This document shows, in pieces, positions 33,105 to 39,677 of a stretch of 39,677 nucleotides of DNA; position 1 is the stretch's first letter; every line of letters starts with the position of its first letter. This DNA is from Dehalococcoidales bacterium (lineage in GTDB: Bacteria > Chloroflexota > Dehalococcoidia > Dehalococcoidales > UBA5760): assembly GCA_021161775.1 (NCBI GenBank), contig JAGGZY010000023.1, forward strand, positions 1-39,677, given 5' to 3'. The notes beneath the pieces were generated by a model, which did no database searches, had not been told where the DNA came from, and saw only the letters and a list, made by a program, of their open reading frames with translations. A program made the position numbers and the translations under genes.

Positions 33105-34052
33105 CTAAGCCTCTCTAAAATACTTCAGATAGATATCCTCTAAAGCGTAGCTCCGAATTTTCATCCCCACCAGTAAGCCACCAGCCTCGATAACCACCCT
33201 GGCTATCTGGGATCTAACATCTCGTGAGCAACTGATAACCAGTAATTCCACGGTTCTTTCCACATTAATTACGCCATCAATTCGCTGGATAGCCTCAACA
33301 ATATCTGAGGTGATTTCGGTTAGCTTAATCTCAATCTTAAATTGACCACCGCCAAGGGCATCCTTACCCAGTTGACTCACCGTCCCCTCAACCACCAACC
33401 GCCCGTTCACCAGTATGCCGACACTGTCACAGATTCGCTCAACATGGTTCAATTGATGTGAGGACATCACCACGGTCATCTTTCTCTCTCTGGCGATATC
33501 GGCTATCAGGTCGAGTATCTGGCCAGCCCCCTCAGGATCAATCCCCGCGGTCGGCTCATCCAGAATAGCCACCCGGGGCTTTTTAACCAGAATATCAGCA
33601 AACGCCAGCCGCTGTTTCATCCCCTTAGAAAACTCCCCCACCTTCTTCTCAGCTACATCGGTTAAGCCAACCACCTCCAACGCCTCATTTACCCTTTGCG
33701 CTACCATCTTTTCAGGAAGCTCGTTTAACCTTGCTATGTAAGCCAGATTATAAGCCGCTGTCAAACCTTCATAAAACCCCACCCTTTCCGGAACATAGCC
33801 GGTAATTCGCTTAACCTGAAGTGGCTCCCGAGTGGAATCATAACCACACACATAGGCTTTACCCGAGGTTGGTTCGGTAAGCCCAAGCAACATCAATATG
33901 GTGGTGGTTTTGCCGGCTCCATTGGGACCAAGAAAACCAAAGATATCACCCTCGGCAATATGAAGATTTAACCTGTCCGCTACTGTGGCCTGACCATAGA
34001 CCTTGGTCAGGTTCACTGTCTCTACGGCTAGTTGTTCAGTCAACGCACTCAC
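33105..34052 (-). CDS. ABC transporter ATP-binding protein
   Basis: 315 residues from GTG 34052, which overlaps the upstream stop by 4 bases (GTGA). Walker A GPNGAGKTTT, Q-loop-like VPERVGFYEGL, signature FSKGMKQRLAFA, Walker B RVAILDEPTAGIDPEG and H-loop SSHQLNHVERI. A C-terminal domain of about 90 residues follows, common in ABC-2 exporter ATPases. The frame opens further upstream, inside the preceding gene, and that part is not used. Confidence 0.93.
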   Translation of the reverse strand: MSALTEQLAVETVNLTKVYGQATVADRLNLHIAEGDIFGFLGPNGAGKTTTILMLLGLTEPTSGKAYVCGYDSTREPLQVKRITGYVPERVGFYEGLTAAYNLAYIARLNELPEKMVAQRVNEALEVVGLTDVAEKKVGEFSKGMKQRLAFADILVKKPRVAILDEPTAGIDPEGAGQILDLIADIARERKMTVVMSSHQLNHVERICDSVGILVNGRLVVEGTVSQLGKDALGGGQFKIEIKLTEITSDIVEAIQRIDGVINVERTVELLVISCSRDVRSQIARVVIEAGGLLVGMKIRSYALEDIYLKYFREA

Positions 34053-34966
34053 CGCTTGCCTGCCCGCCGGAACCAGATTACCACGCCAGCGATAATTGCT
34101 GCCGCAATGCCAATACCGGCCCCTCCCCAACGGGTAGAACTTAGCACCGTCGTCCTAAGCTCTAAAGTCTTATTTACCTTCTCAGCGGTAGCTTTCAGAC
34201 TAATATTATAGTCGCCGGGTTCAGCATCAGGAGGCGGCTTGATTACTACATCTACTTCCGGCTTAACCCCTGGTTCCAGGGACCCTACATCGCTCGGGGT
34301 AAATACCACCTCCCAGCCGCTAGGGACTTCCGATGACAGTACCACATCGTCAAGAACCCCTGTCCCTGAGTTCGCCACGATAAGCGACAGATGGTTATCT
34401 TCACCAGCCTTCACTTGAATAAAACGAGTATCAACATACAGGCCCAGAACATACCTAGGCAGCGCGGCTACTACCTCTGCTTTGAGTTTAATGCTGTCCC
34501 TAAGGTCACCGGAGGCAGCTTCAAAGGTGAACTCATATTCGCCCAACTCGGGAGGCTTTTCCAACACCGGACTGACGATAACCTTAACATTTTGCCTCTC
34601 CTTCTCTGGCTCCGGCTCGAAGGCAGATATCTCCACCTCAGGGTACCCACCCTTAATTATCCCCACCCACCCCGGTGGGGTTACTAGGTTAAGGTCAAAT
34701 GCCCTACGGCTACTACCCTCATAATTGAAGGTAACGTCGAACGCAAAGCTCTCACCGGGGGTATTAGCCAAAACCGGATACTTAGAGAAAAGCTCCAATT
34801 TCTCCTCAGCCGGGGGTGGTATCTCATCCAGTGGTAATAACCAAGATGGATTACTCTCTGGCTGAGATTGGGATGCCAGTACTACTCGCTCCCCAAACAA
34901 GCCACCAAGACCCCCCCAGAGTAAACCAAAACAAAGAAGCCAAGAGATTACCCTAAATCTATTCAT
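34049..34966 (-). CDS. Exported NEW3-domain protein with C-terminal anchor
   Basis: 305 residues. An N-terminal signal peptide (ISWLLCFGLLWGGLGGLFG) is followed by about 110 residues of beta-rich sequence with VTPPGWVGII. A second repeat has LIVANSGTGVLDDVVLSSEVPSGWEVVFTPSDVGSLEPG and the NEW3/alpha-galactosidase-associated pattern. A C-terminal helix (GIGIAAAIIAGVVIWF) is followed by RRAGKR, which would anchor it. NEW3-ABC ATPase-permease gene trios are common in this type of bacterium; the exporter substrate is unknown. Confidence 0.85.
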   Translation of the reverse strand: MNRFRVISWLLCFGLLWGGLGGLFGERVVLASQSQPESNPSWLLPLDEIPPPAEEKLELFSKYPVLANTPGESFAFDVTFNYEGSSRRAFDLNLVTPPGWVGIIKGGYPEVEISAFEPEPEKERQNVKVIVSPVLEKPPELGEYEFTFEAASGDLRDSIKLKAEVVAALPRYVLGLYVDTRFIQVKAGEDNHLSLIVANSGTGVLDDVVLSSEVPSGWEVVFTPSDVGSLEPGVKPEVDVVIKPPPDAEPGDYNISLKATAEKVNKTLELRTTVLSSTRWGGAGIGIAAAIIAGVVIWFRRAGKR

Positions 34967-35073
34967 ATTTTATCCCCTTGTGTCAACAGAATCACTTACC
35001 CTAACGGTGAGTTTATCGCTGCTTCTAGAAGAAAATCAGAGGAATTATTTCCAGATTCCCCACCTAATTTCCT

Positions 35074-35102
35074 ATTATATCTTGTGACAAGCAGTAAATC
35101 AA
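35074..35102 (-). promoter_or_regulatory. Promoter of the NEW3-ABC operon
   Basis: On the minus strand TTGATT (35097-35102), 17-nt spacer, TATAAT (35074-35079). The predicted start near 35067 gives a leader of about 100 nt, which ends with AAGGGGA before the ATG at 34966. No clear folded RNA was recognised in the leader. Confidence 0.7.
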
Positions 35103-35165
35103 CCGTAGATACTCGTTCATCTGATTAGCGATAATTCAAGGTTTCTAGCGTTATTTACTACCCTT

Positions 35166-35888
35166 TCATATTCCAAGGATAAGTGGTCTCTTGGCAGGCA
35201 TGCCGGGGCGGCGGGGATAACGCTTGGGGGTAAGGGATATTTTATCAACGATTACTAGCTCTCGTTCTCCAGTAAATTCGGCTAAAGCGACTCTCTTTAC
35301 CTCTCGTAGTTTGCCCCCTAGTAGTTCTATTGCCTGGCTAGCTTGGCTTATTTCCTGACCGATGGCTCCCTTTTTGTGGGCGATAAAACTGCCGCCGATA
35401 GCGCAGAAGGGCAGGGTCAATTCCACCAGAGTAGCCAGGGGGGCAACTGCCCGGGAAAGCACGATATCAAAAGCCTCTCGATAGAGCGGCTGATGGGCGA
35501 TTTCCTCAGCTCGACCGACCACAATGTCAACATTATCCAGCCCCAGTTTGCTGGTCAGGTGATAGAGAAAGTTGGCTCTCTTGGCAGTAGCATCGAGCAG
35601 CACCAATCTCAGGTCAGGTAGCAGAATTTTGATGGGGATACCAGGAAAGCCAGCGCCGGCGCCGACATCAATAAAGCGGGCGTTGGGCTTCCGGAGTGGC
35701 CAAGCTAGGGTTACAGTGAGGGAATCAAGGAAGTGCTTTATCTGCACCTCCTGGTAGTCGGTGATGCGGGTAAGGTTCATTCGCTTGTTCCAATCGATTA
35801 ACGCTTCATAGTAGCTCTGGAATTGCTCCCGCTGCCTTGAGCTAAGCCTCAGTCCTAGCTTTATTGCCCCGGCATTAAGCTGCTGCAT
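35166..35888 (-). CDS. rsmG: 16S rRNA (guanine527-N7)-methyltransferase RsmG
   Basis: 240 residues from ATG 35888 (a GTG one codon earlier also fits). YYEALIDWNKRMNLTRITD, FLDSLTVTLAW, FIDVGAGAGFPGIPIKIL (SAM site), LLDATAKRANFL and VLSRAVAPL are RsmG motifs. It methylates G527 of 16S rRNA. A basic C-terminal tail (KRYPRRPGMPAKRP) is typical. Divergent from the thiC operon. Confidence 0.96.
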   Translation of the reverse strand: MQQLNAGAIKLGLRLSSRQREQFQSYYEALIDWNKRMNLTRITDYQEVQIKHFLDSLTVTLAWPLRKPNARFIDVGAGAGFPGIPIKILLPDLRLVLLDATAKRANFLYHLTSKLGLDNVDIVVGRAEEIAHQPLYREAFDIVLSRAVAPLATLVELTLPFCAIGGSFIAHKKGAIGQEISQASQAIELLGGKLREVKRVALAEFTGERELVIVDKISLTPKRYPRRPGMPAKRPLILGI

Positions 35889-35916
35889 CACTTTATTGTC
35901 TTCAGGTATTTTCTGG

Positions 35917-35922
35917 ATTATA
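35917..35922 (-). promoter_or_regulatory. Extended -10 element of rsmG
   Basis: TGATATAAT on the minus strand (TATAAT at 35917-35922) without a recognisable -35. The predicted start near 35910 is about 20 nt before the gene. Confidence 0.5.
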
Positions 35923-35935
35923 TCACTAAACCGCT

Positions 35936-35964
35936 TTGTATTTTAGTCAGGGTTGTGTTACACT
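35936..35964 (+). promoter_or_regulatory. Likely promoter of the thiC-thi4 operon
   Basis: TTGTAT (35936-35941), 17-nt spacer, TACACT (35959-35964). It predicts a start near 35971, about 20 nt before the TPP aptamer, which is the expected place. Confidence 0.45.
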
Positions 35965-35990
35965 TAGCAGTGAAGTTTAATTAGGATAGA

Positions 35991-36074
35991 CCGCTAGGGG
36001 TGCCTAAAGGCTGAGAGGTGCTATAATACCAACCCTTGAGACCTGATCTTGGTAATACAAGCGCAGGGAAGCGG
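35991..36074 (+). ncRNA. TPP riboswitch (THI element)
   Basis: The conserved cores are present: AGGGGTGC, GGCTGAGAGG, ACCCTTGAGACCTGAT, GGTAATAC and GCGCAGGGAAGCGG. The P1 stem pairs CCGCT (35991-35995) with AGCGG (36070-36074). Thiamine pyrophosphate binding here should turn off thiC and thi4 downstream. Confidence 0.95.
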
Positions 36075-36085
36075 CAGAGACTTAA

Positions 36086-36125
36086 ACCAAGGATCTGCTC
36101 TCAAGCCGGGGTTCTTGGTCTTTTC
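36086..36125 (+). terminator. Riboswitch-controlled terminator before thiC
   Basis: ACCAAG (36086-36091) can pair with CTTGGT (36114-36119), followed by CTTTTCTTT. A shorter alternative hairpin, CAAG (36102-36105) with CTTG, ends at the same T tract. This fits transcription attenuation by the TPP aptamer, with the ribosome site of thiC just downstream. Confidence 0.65.
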
Positions 36126-36142
36126 TTTATAAGGGAGTAGCT

Positions 36143-37441
36143 ATGACTCAACTTGAATTGGCAAGAGAGGGAAATATCTCCCCACAAATGGAGATAGTGG
36201 CTCAGCATGAAGGGATAGATGTTGAGCTGGTTAGGCAGGGGGTGGCTAACGGCACTATAGTCGTCCCGGCGAATCGAAGACACCAGAACCTCATTCCCTG
36301 TGGCATTGGAAAGGGGCTGACCACCAAGGTTAATGCTAATATCGGCACCTCCTCTGACTTGAGTAGTATTGATACTGAGCTAGAGAAGTTACGGGCGGCG
36401 ATTGATGCCGGGACGGATGCGGTGATGGATTTGTCTACTGGGGGTGACATCTCGGCGGTGCGGCGGGCGGTGATTAACGCCAGCTCGGTGCCAGTAGGAA
36501 CGGTGCCAGTTTATCAAGCGGGGATTAAGGCAATAACCCAGCGTGGGGCAATTGTTAAAATGACCGTTGATGACCTGTTTGCCTCGATTGAAGACCACAT
36601 TAATGACGGGGTCGATTTTCTGACGATGCATTGCGGCGTAACTCAGGCGACAGTAGACAGACTCAGGAAACAGGGTAGAGTCACCGATGTTGTCTCCCGG
36701 GGGGGGGCTTTTCTCATCGGCTGGATGCTCCATAACGACCGGGAGAATCCTCTCTACGAGTATTATGACCGCCTGCTGGAGATAGCTGAGGAGGCAGATG
36801 TAACCCTGAGCCTGGGGGATGGGTTGCGTCCCGGTAGTCTGGCTGATGCCAGTGACCATGCCCAGATTGAGGAATTGCTTACCATTGGGGAGCTGGTGCA
36901 GCGGGCACGTCAGGCAGGGGTTCAGGCAATGGTGGAGGGTCCAGGACACCTGCCCCTGGACCAGATTGAGGCTAACGTGGTGATGGAAAAATCTATCTGC
37001 AAAGGGGCTCCTTTCTATGTATTGGGTCCGTTAGTAACCGATATTGCCGCTGGCTATGACCATATCACCTCTGCCATCGGGGGGGCGATTGCGGCGGCGG
37101 CCGGTACCGACTTCCTGTGTTATGTAACCCCCGCCGAGCATCTTTCCCTGCCTGATGCTGAGGATGTGCGGGAGGGAGTAATCGCCTCGCGGATTGCGGC
37201 TCATGCTGGGGATATCGTTAAGGGGGTTAAGGGGGCCAGGGAGCGGGATAGAGAGATGTCGCTGGCTCGCAAGAGACTGGATTGGGAGGAACAGATTAGA
37301 TTAGCCTTGGACCCGAAGCAGGCTCGCCGAATTCATGGTGAACGGGCTTCAGCAGGAGCGGCTTGTAGTATGTGTGGCGAGTTTTGCGCAATGGAACTGA
37401 TGGAAAAATATCTTGGCGTCTCAGCGCCTAAGGGTTTATAG
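36143..37441 (+). CDS. thiC: Phosphomethylpyrimidine synthase ThiC (radical SAM)
   Basis: 432 residues, the shorter form without the long N-terminal domain. [62 protein letters not shown] and [11 protein letters not shown] are ThiC blocks. The C-terminal cluster is C408, C411 and C415 (spacing x2, x3). It converts AIR to HMP-phosphate for thiamine. The TPP riboswitch and following thi4 support ThiC over the related benzimidazole synthase BzaF. A nine-G run lies at 36699-36707. Confidence 0.93.
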   Translation: MTQLELAREGNISPQMEIVAQHEGIDVELVRQGVANGTIVVPANRRHQNLIPCGIGKGLTTKVNANIGTSSDLSSIDTELEKLRAAIDAGTDAVMDLSTGGDISAVRRAVINASSVPVGTVPVYQAGIKAITQRGAIVKMTVDDLFASIEDHINDGVDFLTMHCGVTQATVDRLRKQGRVTDVVSRGGAFLIGWMLHNDRENPLYEYYDRLLEIAEEADVTLSLGDGLRPGSLADASDHAQIEELLTIGELVQRARQAGVQAMVEGPGHLPLDQIEANVVMEKSICKGAPFYVLGPLVTDIAAGYDHITSAIGGAIAAAAGTDFLCYVTPAEHLSLPDAEDVREGVIASRIAAHAGDIVKGVKGARERDREMSLARKRLDWEEQIRLALDPKQARRIHGERASAGAACSMCGEFCAMELMEKYLGVSAPKGL

Positions 37442-37462
37442 ATATAGAGAGGAGAAATTAGC

Positions 37463-38239
37463 ATGGCACTGTTTCAACCGGTAAGGGAGGTAGCGGTAGC
37501 TAGAGCCATTGTAGGTAGCTTCTGGCGTCAGTTTGAAGAGTATGCCGAGAGCGATGTGATTGTTGTTGGGGCGGGGCCCAGTGGACTGGTCGCCGCTAGA
37601 GACCTGGCTAACGCCGGGATTAAGGTTCTGGTTATCGAGAGTAATAATTACCTGGGGGGTGGCTTCTGGCTGGGGGGGTATTTTATGAACAAGCTCACCC
37701 TGAGGGCCCCGGCTGAGCAGATGTTGGCTGAGTTGGGGGTGCCTTATGAGCTTGCCTCTGATGGTCTCTATGTGGCTGATGCCCCTTACGTCTGTGCTAA
37801 GTTTATTAGCGCTGCCGGTGATGCCGGGGTGAGATTTTTAAACCTGACCAGAGTTGAGGATTTGGTGGTCCACGATAGCCGAGTAGCCGGGGTAGTGATT
37901 AACTGGAGTGCGATTGACCACCTGCCTCGCGAGGTTGCCCTGCTTGACCCCATACCATTGGAATCCAGGCTGGTTATTGATGGTACTGGTCATGATGCTA
38001 ATATGGCTAGGAAATTAGAGCAGCGTGGGGTCCTCAAATTGGCTGGGGAGGGGATGCTGTGGATTAATGAATCGGAGGAGGCTGTCGTAGAGCGTAGCGG
38101 TGAGGTCTACCCGGGATTAATTGTCACTGGTATGGCAGTGGCGGCGGCTTATGGTTTGCCCCGTATGGGTCCCACCTTTGGCGGGATGCTTCTCTCAGGG
38201 AGGCGGGCAGCGGAGATTGCCATTAAACAGCTGCTCTAG
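37463..38239 (+). CDS. thi4: Thi4-type thiazole synthase (sulfide-dependent ADP-thiazole synthase)
   Basis: 258 residues. FAD/NAD Rossmann motif VIVVGAGPSGLVAARDLA (32-49), GGGFWLGGYFMNKL, then VINWSAIDHLP and VALLDPIPLESRLVIDGTGHDA, and the C-terminal MAVAAAYGLPRMGPTFGGMLLSGRRAA. It makes the thiazole part of thiamine from NAD, glycine and sulfide. By hand alignment, the yeast suicide Cys205 corresponds to Leu160 here, so sulfur must come from elsewhere. It follows thiC by 21 bases under the same riboswitch. Confidence 0.93.
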   Translation: MALFQPVREVAVARAIVGSFWRQFEEYAESDVIVVGAGPSGLVAARDLANAGIKVLVIESNNYLGGGFWLGGYFMNKLTLRAPAEQMLAELGVPYELASDGLYVADAPYVCAKFISAAGDAGVRFLNLTRVEDLVVHDSRVAGVVINWSAIDHLPREVALLDPIPLESRLVIDGTGHDANMARKLEQRGVLKLAGEGMLWINESEEAVVERSGEVYPGLIVTGMAVAAAYGLPRMGPTFGGMLLSGRRAAEIAIKQLL

Positions 38240-38346
38240 CACCTATCCACTGGGCAATTTATCAGACTAAGATTCGCTTTCCATTACTGGCTTTCTAAGG
38301 TAAGTTTTTAGGCTTAGCTGAGAGCGTAACCGAACCGAGAGATAAT

Positions 38347-39201
38347 GTGGCAGTAACAATAGTTAATCAGCGAAGGAATATACTGAAACCGGCGGCTGGT
38401 TACCTGCTGGCTATCGCCGCAGTTGAAGCAGTTACCATGTTTCCCCTTCCTCTACTGGGGGTAGTAGGTCATACCGGGTTTTCCTTTCCCTTACTGGGGA
38501 TAGTTGGCTATACCGAGTTTTCCCATCCATTATGGGGGGTAATCGGGCATGCCAGTATATTAGCCGCTGTCATTATCAACGCTGCACGGAGCAATGAACA
38601 GGTCTACCGGCAGTTGGTGCTGTCTCTGGCGCTAGTGCCTTTAATCCGGATAGTAGACCTGACGATGGCTTTTGTTCCGGTTGCCCCGATGTGGCGATGG
38701 CTTATTGTCTACGCCCCGTTACTGGTGGCAACGATAGTCGTAATGCGTTTCCTGGGTTATTCCAAGCCGGAGGTGGGGCTTAGGGTTACCCTACCCCCAG
38801 CCCAGTTCGGGATAGCGATGTCGGGATTTTTGCTGGGCTGGGTAGAGTATCTTATCCTGAAGCCGGAGGCGATGGTTACCCAGTTCACCTGGGTGGAAGT
38901 AGCACCGCTAGCAGTGATACTGGCAGCGACCACCGGGTTTGTGGAGGAATTTACCTTCCGCGGGGTATTTCAGCGTAGTGCGGTGGAGGCGCTCGGGGGA
39001 TGGCCGGGGATTGCCTACGTCAGCTCGCTATTTGCTATCATGCATATGGGTTTCCACTCCTGGATAGATGTGGTATTTGTCTTCGGGGTAGCGATGTTCT
39101 TTGGCGGAATGGTTAAAAAGACGGGGTCACTTTTGGGAGTGGTCATAGCTCACGGGATAACTAATATAATGTTATTCTTAGTATGCCCCTTCTTCTTCTA
39201 A
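38347..39201 (+). CDS. CPBP family membrane protein (Rce1-like protease fold)
   Basis: 284 residues from GTG (an ATG two bases earlier hits a stop). About eight helices. The Abi/CPBP motifs are Glu200-Glu201 with Arg205 (VEEFTFRG), His233 in FAIMHMGFH and His269 in IAHGITNIML. Such proteins cleave CAAX-like substrates or act in bacteriocin immunity; the target here is unknown. Residues 35-73 hold three 13-residue repeats (see repeat entry). Confidence 0.85.
   Translation: MAVTIVNQRRNILKPAAGYLLAIAAVEAVTMFPLPLLGVVGHTGFSFPLLGIVGYTEFSHPLWGVIGHASILAAVIINAARSNEQVYRQLVLSLALVPLIRIVDLTMAFVPVAPMWRWLIVYAPLLVATIVVMRFLGYSKPEVGLRVTLPPAQFGIAMSGFLLGWVEYLILKPEAMVTQFTWVEVAPLAVILAATTGFVEEFTFRGVFQRSAVEALGGWPGIAYVSSLFAIMHMGFHSWIDVVFVFGVAMFFGGMVKKTGSLLGVVIAHGITNIMLFLVCPFFF
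38449..38565 (+). repeat. Three 39-bp tandem repeats inside the CPBP gene
   Basis: Three in-frame copies encode PLLGVVGHTGFSF, PLLGIVGYTEFSH and PLWGVIGHASILA. DNA of copies 1 and 2 is still similar (TACTGGGGGTAG against TACTGGGGATAG; GGTTTTCC against AGTTTTCC), and copy 3 has diverged. Confidence 0.85.
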
Positions 39202-39218
39202 CCAAGCATCTGAATGAC

Positions 39219-39437
39219 CTAGGTAGCTATAAGAACACCAAAGGCAATCGCTAATGGCAAGACACCTACATTCAGGAGTTGGGATATTCGGGTTGATGAA
39301 GCCAGGTGATTAACCCTCACCAATTCCTTGGCGCCTAAGAAAATCCCTAGACTGACTACAGCAGCAATACCGATAGCAGTAACCAGCCCTTGGGCAATTA
39401 TAGTGATTACTATAGTCGTTACTACGATGCTAATCAT
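39219..39437 (-). CDS. Small two-helix membrane protein, unknown
   Basis: 72 residues. A long first hydrophobic segment (IVVTTIVITIIAQGLVTAIGIAAVVSLGIFLGA) and a second near the C-terminus (LLNVGVLPLAIAFGVLIA) with a short charged loop ELVRVNHLASSTRISQ. AGGG lies just before the ATG. No family recognised. It is convergent with the CPBP gene. Confidence 0.6.
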   Translation of the reverse strand: MISIVVTTIVITIIAQGLVTAIGIAAVVSLGIFLGAKELVRVNHLASSTRISQLLNVGVLPLAIAFGVLIAT

Positions 39438-39598
39438 CAGCCCTTTTCCTTAATCCGATCTAGAGAGTGAATTTTATCAACCAATCGCTGGATAAAGGTT
39501 ACCCGTAATTCTAAAATAATTAGTCGGGGATAGTTACCTCTGATATAAATGGTGTATGATAGGTTGGTCTTTAGGGCATTGGGGCAGGAGGACTAAGG

Positions 39599-39677
39599 TT
39601 GTATGATATAGCTGTTATCGGCGGCGGGCTGGTGGGGAGCTATGTAGCCTATAGACTGGTGGGGATGGGGTATGGGG
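39599..39677 (+). CDS. FAD-dependent oxidoreductase (geranylgeranyl reductase-like), 5' end only
   Basis: A TTG start with GGAGG seven bases upstream opens a frame that runs off the window end. The first residues form the Rossmann FAD motif YDIAVIGGGLVGSYVAYRLV (GxGxxG). The nearby ATG at 39603 meets a stop at once. Only 26 residues are visible, so the subfamily is a guess; the YDxAVIGGGxxGSYxAYxL start resembles geranylgeranyl reductases. Confidence 0.6.
   Translation, partial: MYDIAVIGGGLVGSYVAYRLVGMGYG

Noticed and set aside
34053-34130. 26-codon extension of the ABC ATPase frame
   Set aside because: It lies wholly inside the preceding NEW3 gene in another frame; GTG 34052 with a 4-base overlap gives the normal ATPase start.
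36021-36026. TATAAT inside the TPP riboswitch
   Set aside because: It lies in the variable loop of the aptamer; starting transcription there would cut the riboswitch. Treated as chance.

Overview
The window looks like a chromosomal segment of a compact, moderate-GC anaerobic bacterium, most likely a Dehalococcoidia-type Chloroflexota. I infer this from gene content, not from a marker phylogeny. The pointers are a division cluster cut down to mraZ-rsmH-ftsA-ftsZ with no peptidoglycan genes, an archaeal-style NurA/HerA module, a sulfide-type Thi4 thiazole synthase, decarboxylase/transcarboxylase subunits, and very tight gene packing with interlocking stop codons. No insertion sequence, phage, CRISPR array or rRNA was seen. 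The only RNA genes found are one tRNA-Ala and a TPP riboswitch.

Layout. 1-97: fragment of a small membrane protein. 177-1231: Trm112-like protein facing folK-queD (pterin/queuosine). 1396-4809: a biotin-dependent carboxyltransferase pair (12S-like and 5S-like) and a HIT protein. 4806-8396 (minus): rmuC, a tiny membrane peptide, an unknown membrane protein, nadK, a GNAT enzyme and a Nudix hydrolase. 8668-8743: tRNA-Ala(UGC). 8807-9619: a TSUP permease. 9673-12868 (minus): an iron operon fur-feoA-feoA-feoB(N)-feoB(C)-4TM protein, in which FeoB is split into two genes. 13001-13087: an inverted-repeat (MITE-like) element. 13168-18726 (minus): nurA, flavodoxin, Lys-rich micro-ORF, DUF4328, HAS-barrel protein, herA and patatin. 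18881-19510: a LysE exporter. 19518-23294 (minus): tRNA nucleotidyltransferase, secD, secF. 23535-23750: a small XRE regulator. 23767-27953 (minus): mogA/moaB-trmD-rplS-priA. 28117-32049: mraZ-rsmH-ftsA-ftsZ with a promoter, four 10-bp operator repeats and a terminator. 32128-34966 (minus): a NEW3 surface protein with an ABC exporter. 35166-35888 (minus): rsmG. 35991-38239: TPP riboswitch-thiC-thi4. 38347-39201: a CPBP protease-like membrane protein. 39219-39437: a small membrane protein. 39599-end: start of an FAD-dependent oxidoreductase.

Several units form coherent pathways: Fur-controlled ferrous iron uptake, NurA/HerA DNA end processing, SecDF protein export, Z-ring formation (FtsA/FtsZ under MraZ) and TPP-controlled thiamine synthesis. 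The observations most worth following are the split FeoB lacking its usual helical linker domain, the MraZ operator with exact 10-bp period over the -10 box, the NurA/HerA/HAS operon with a four-cysteine cluster in NurA, Thi4 with leucine at the presumed sulfur-donor position, and a 39-bp tandem triplication inside the CPBP gene. All functional calls come from reading motifs by eye; no database search was run.
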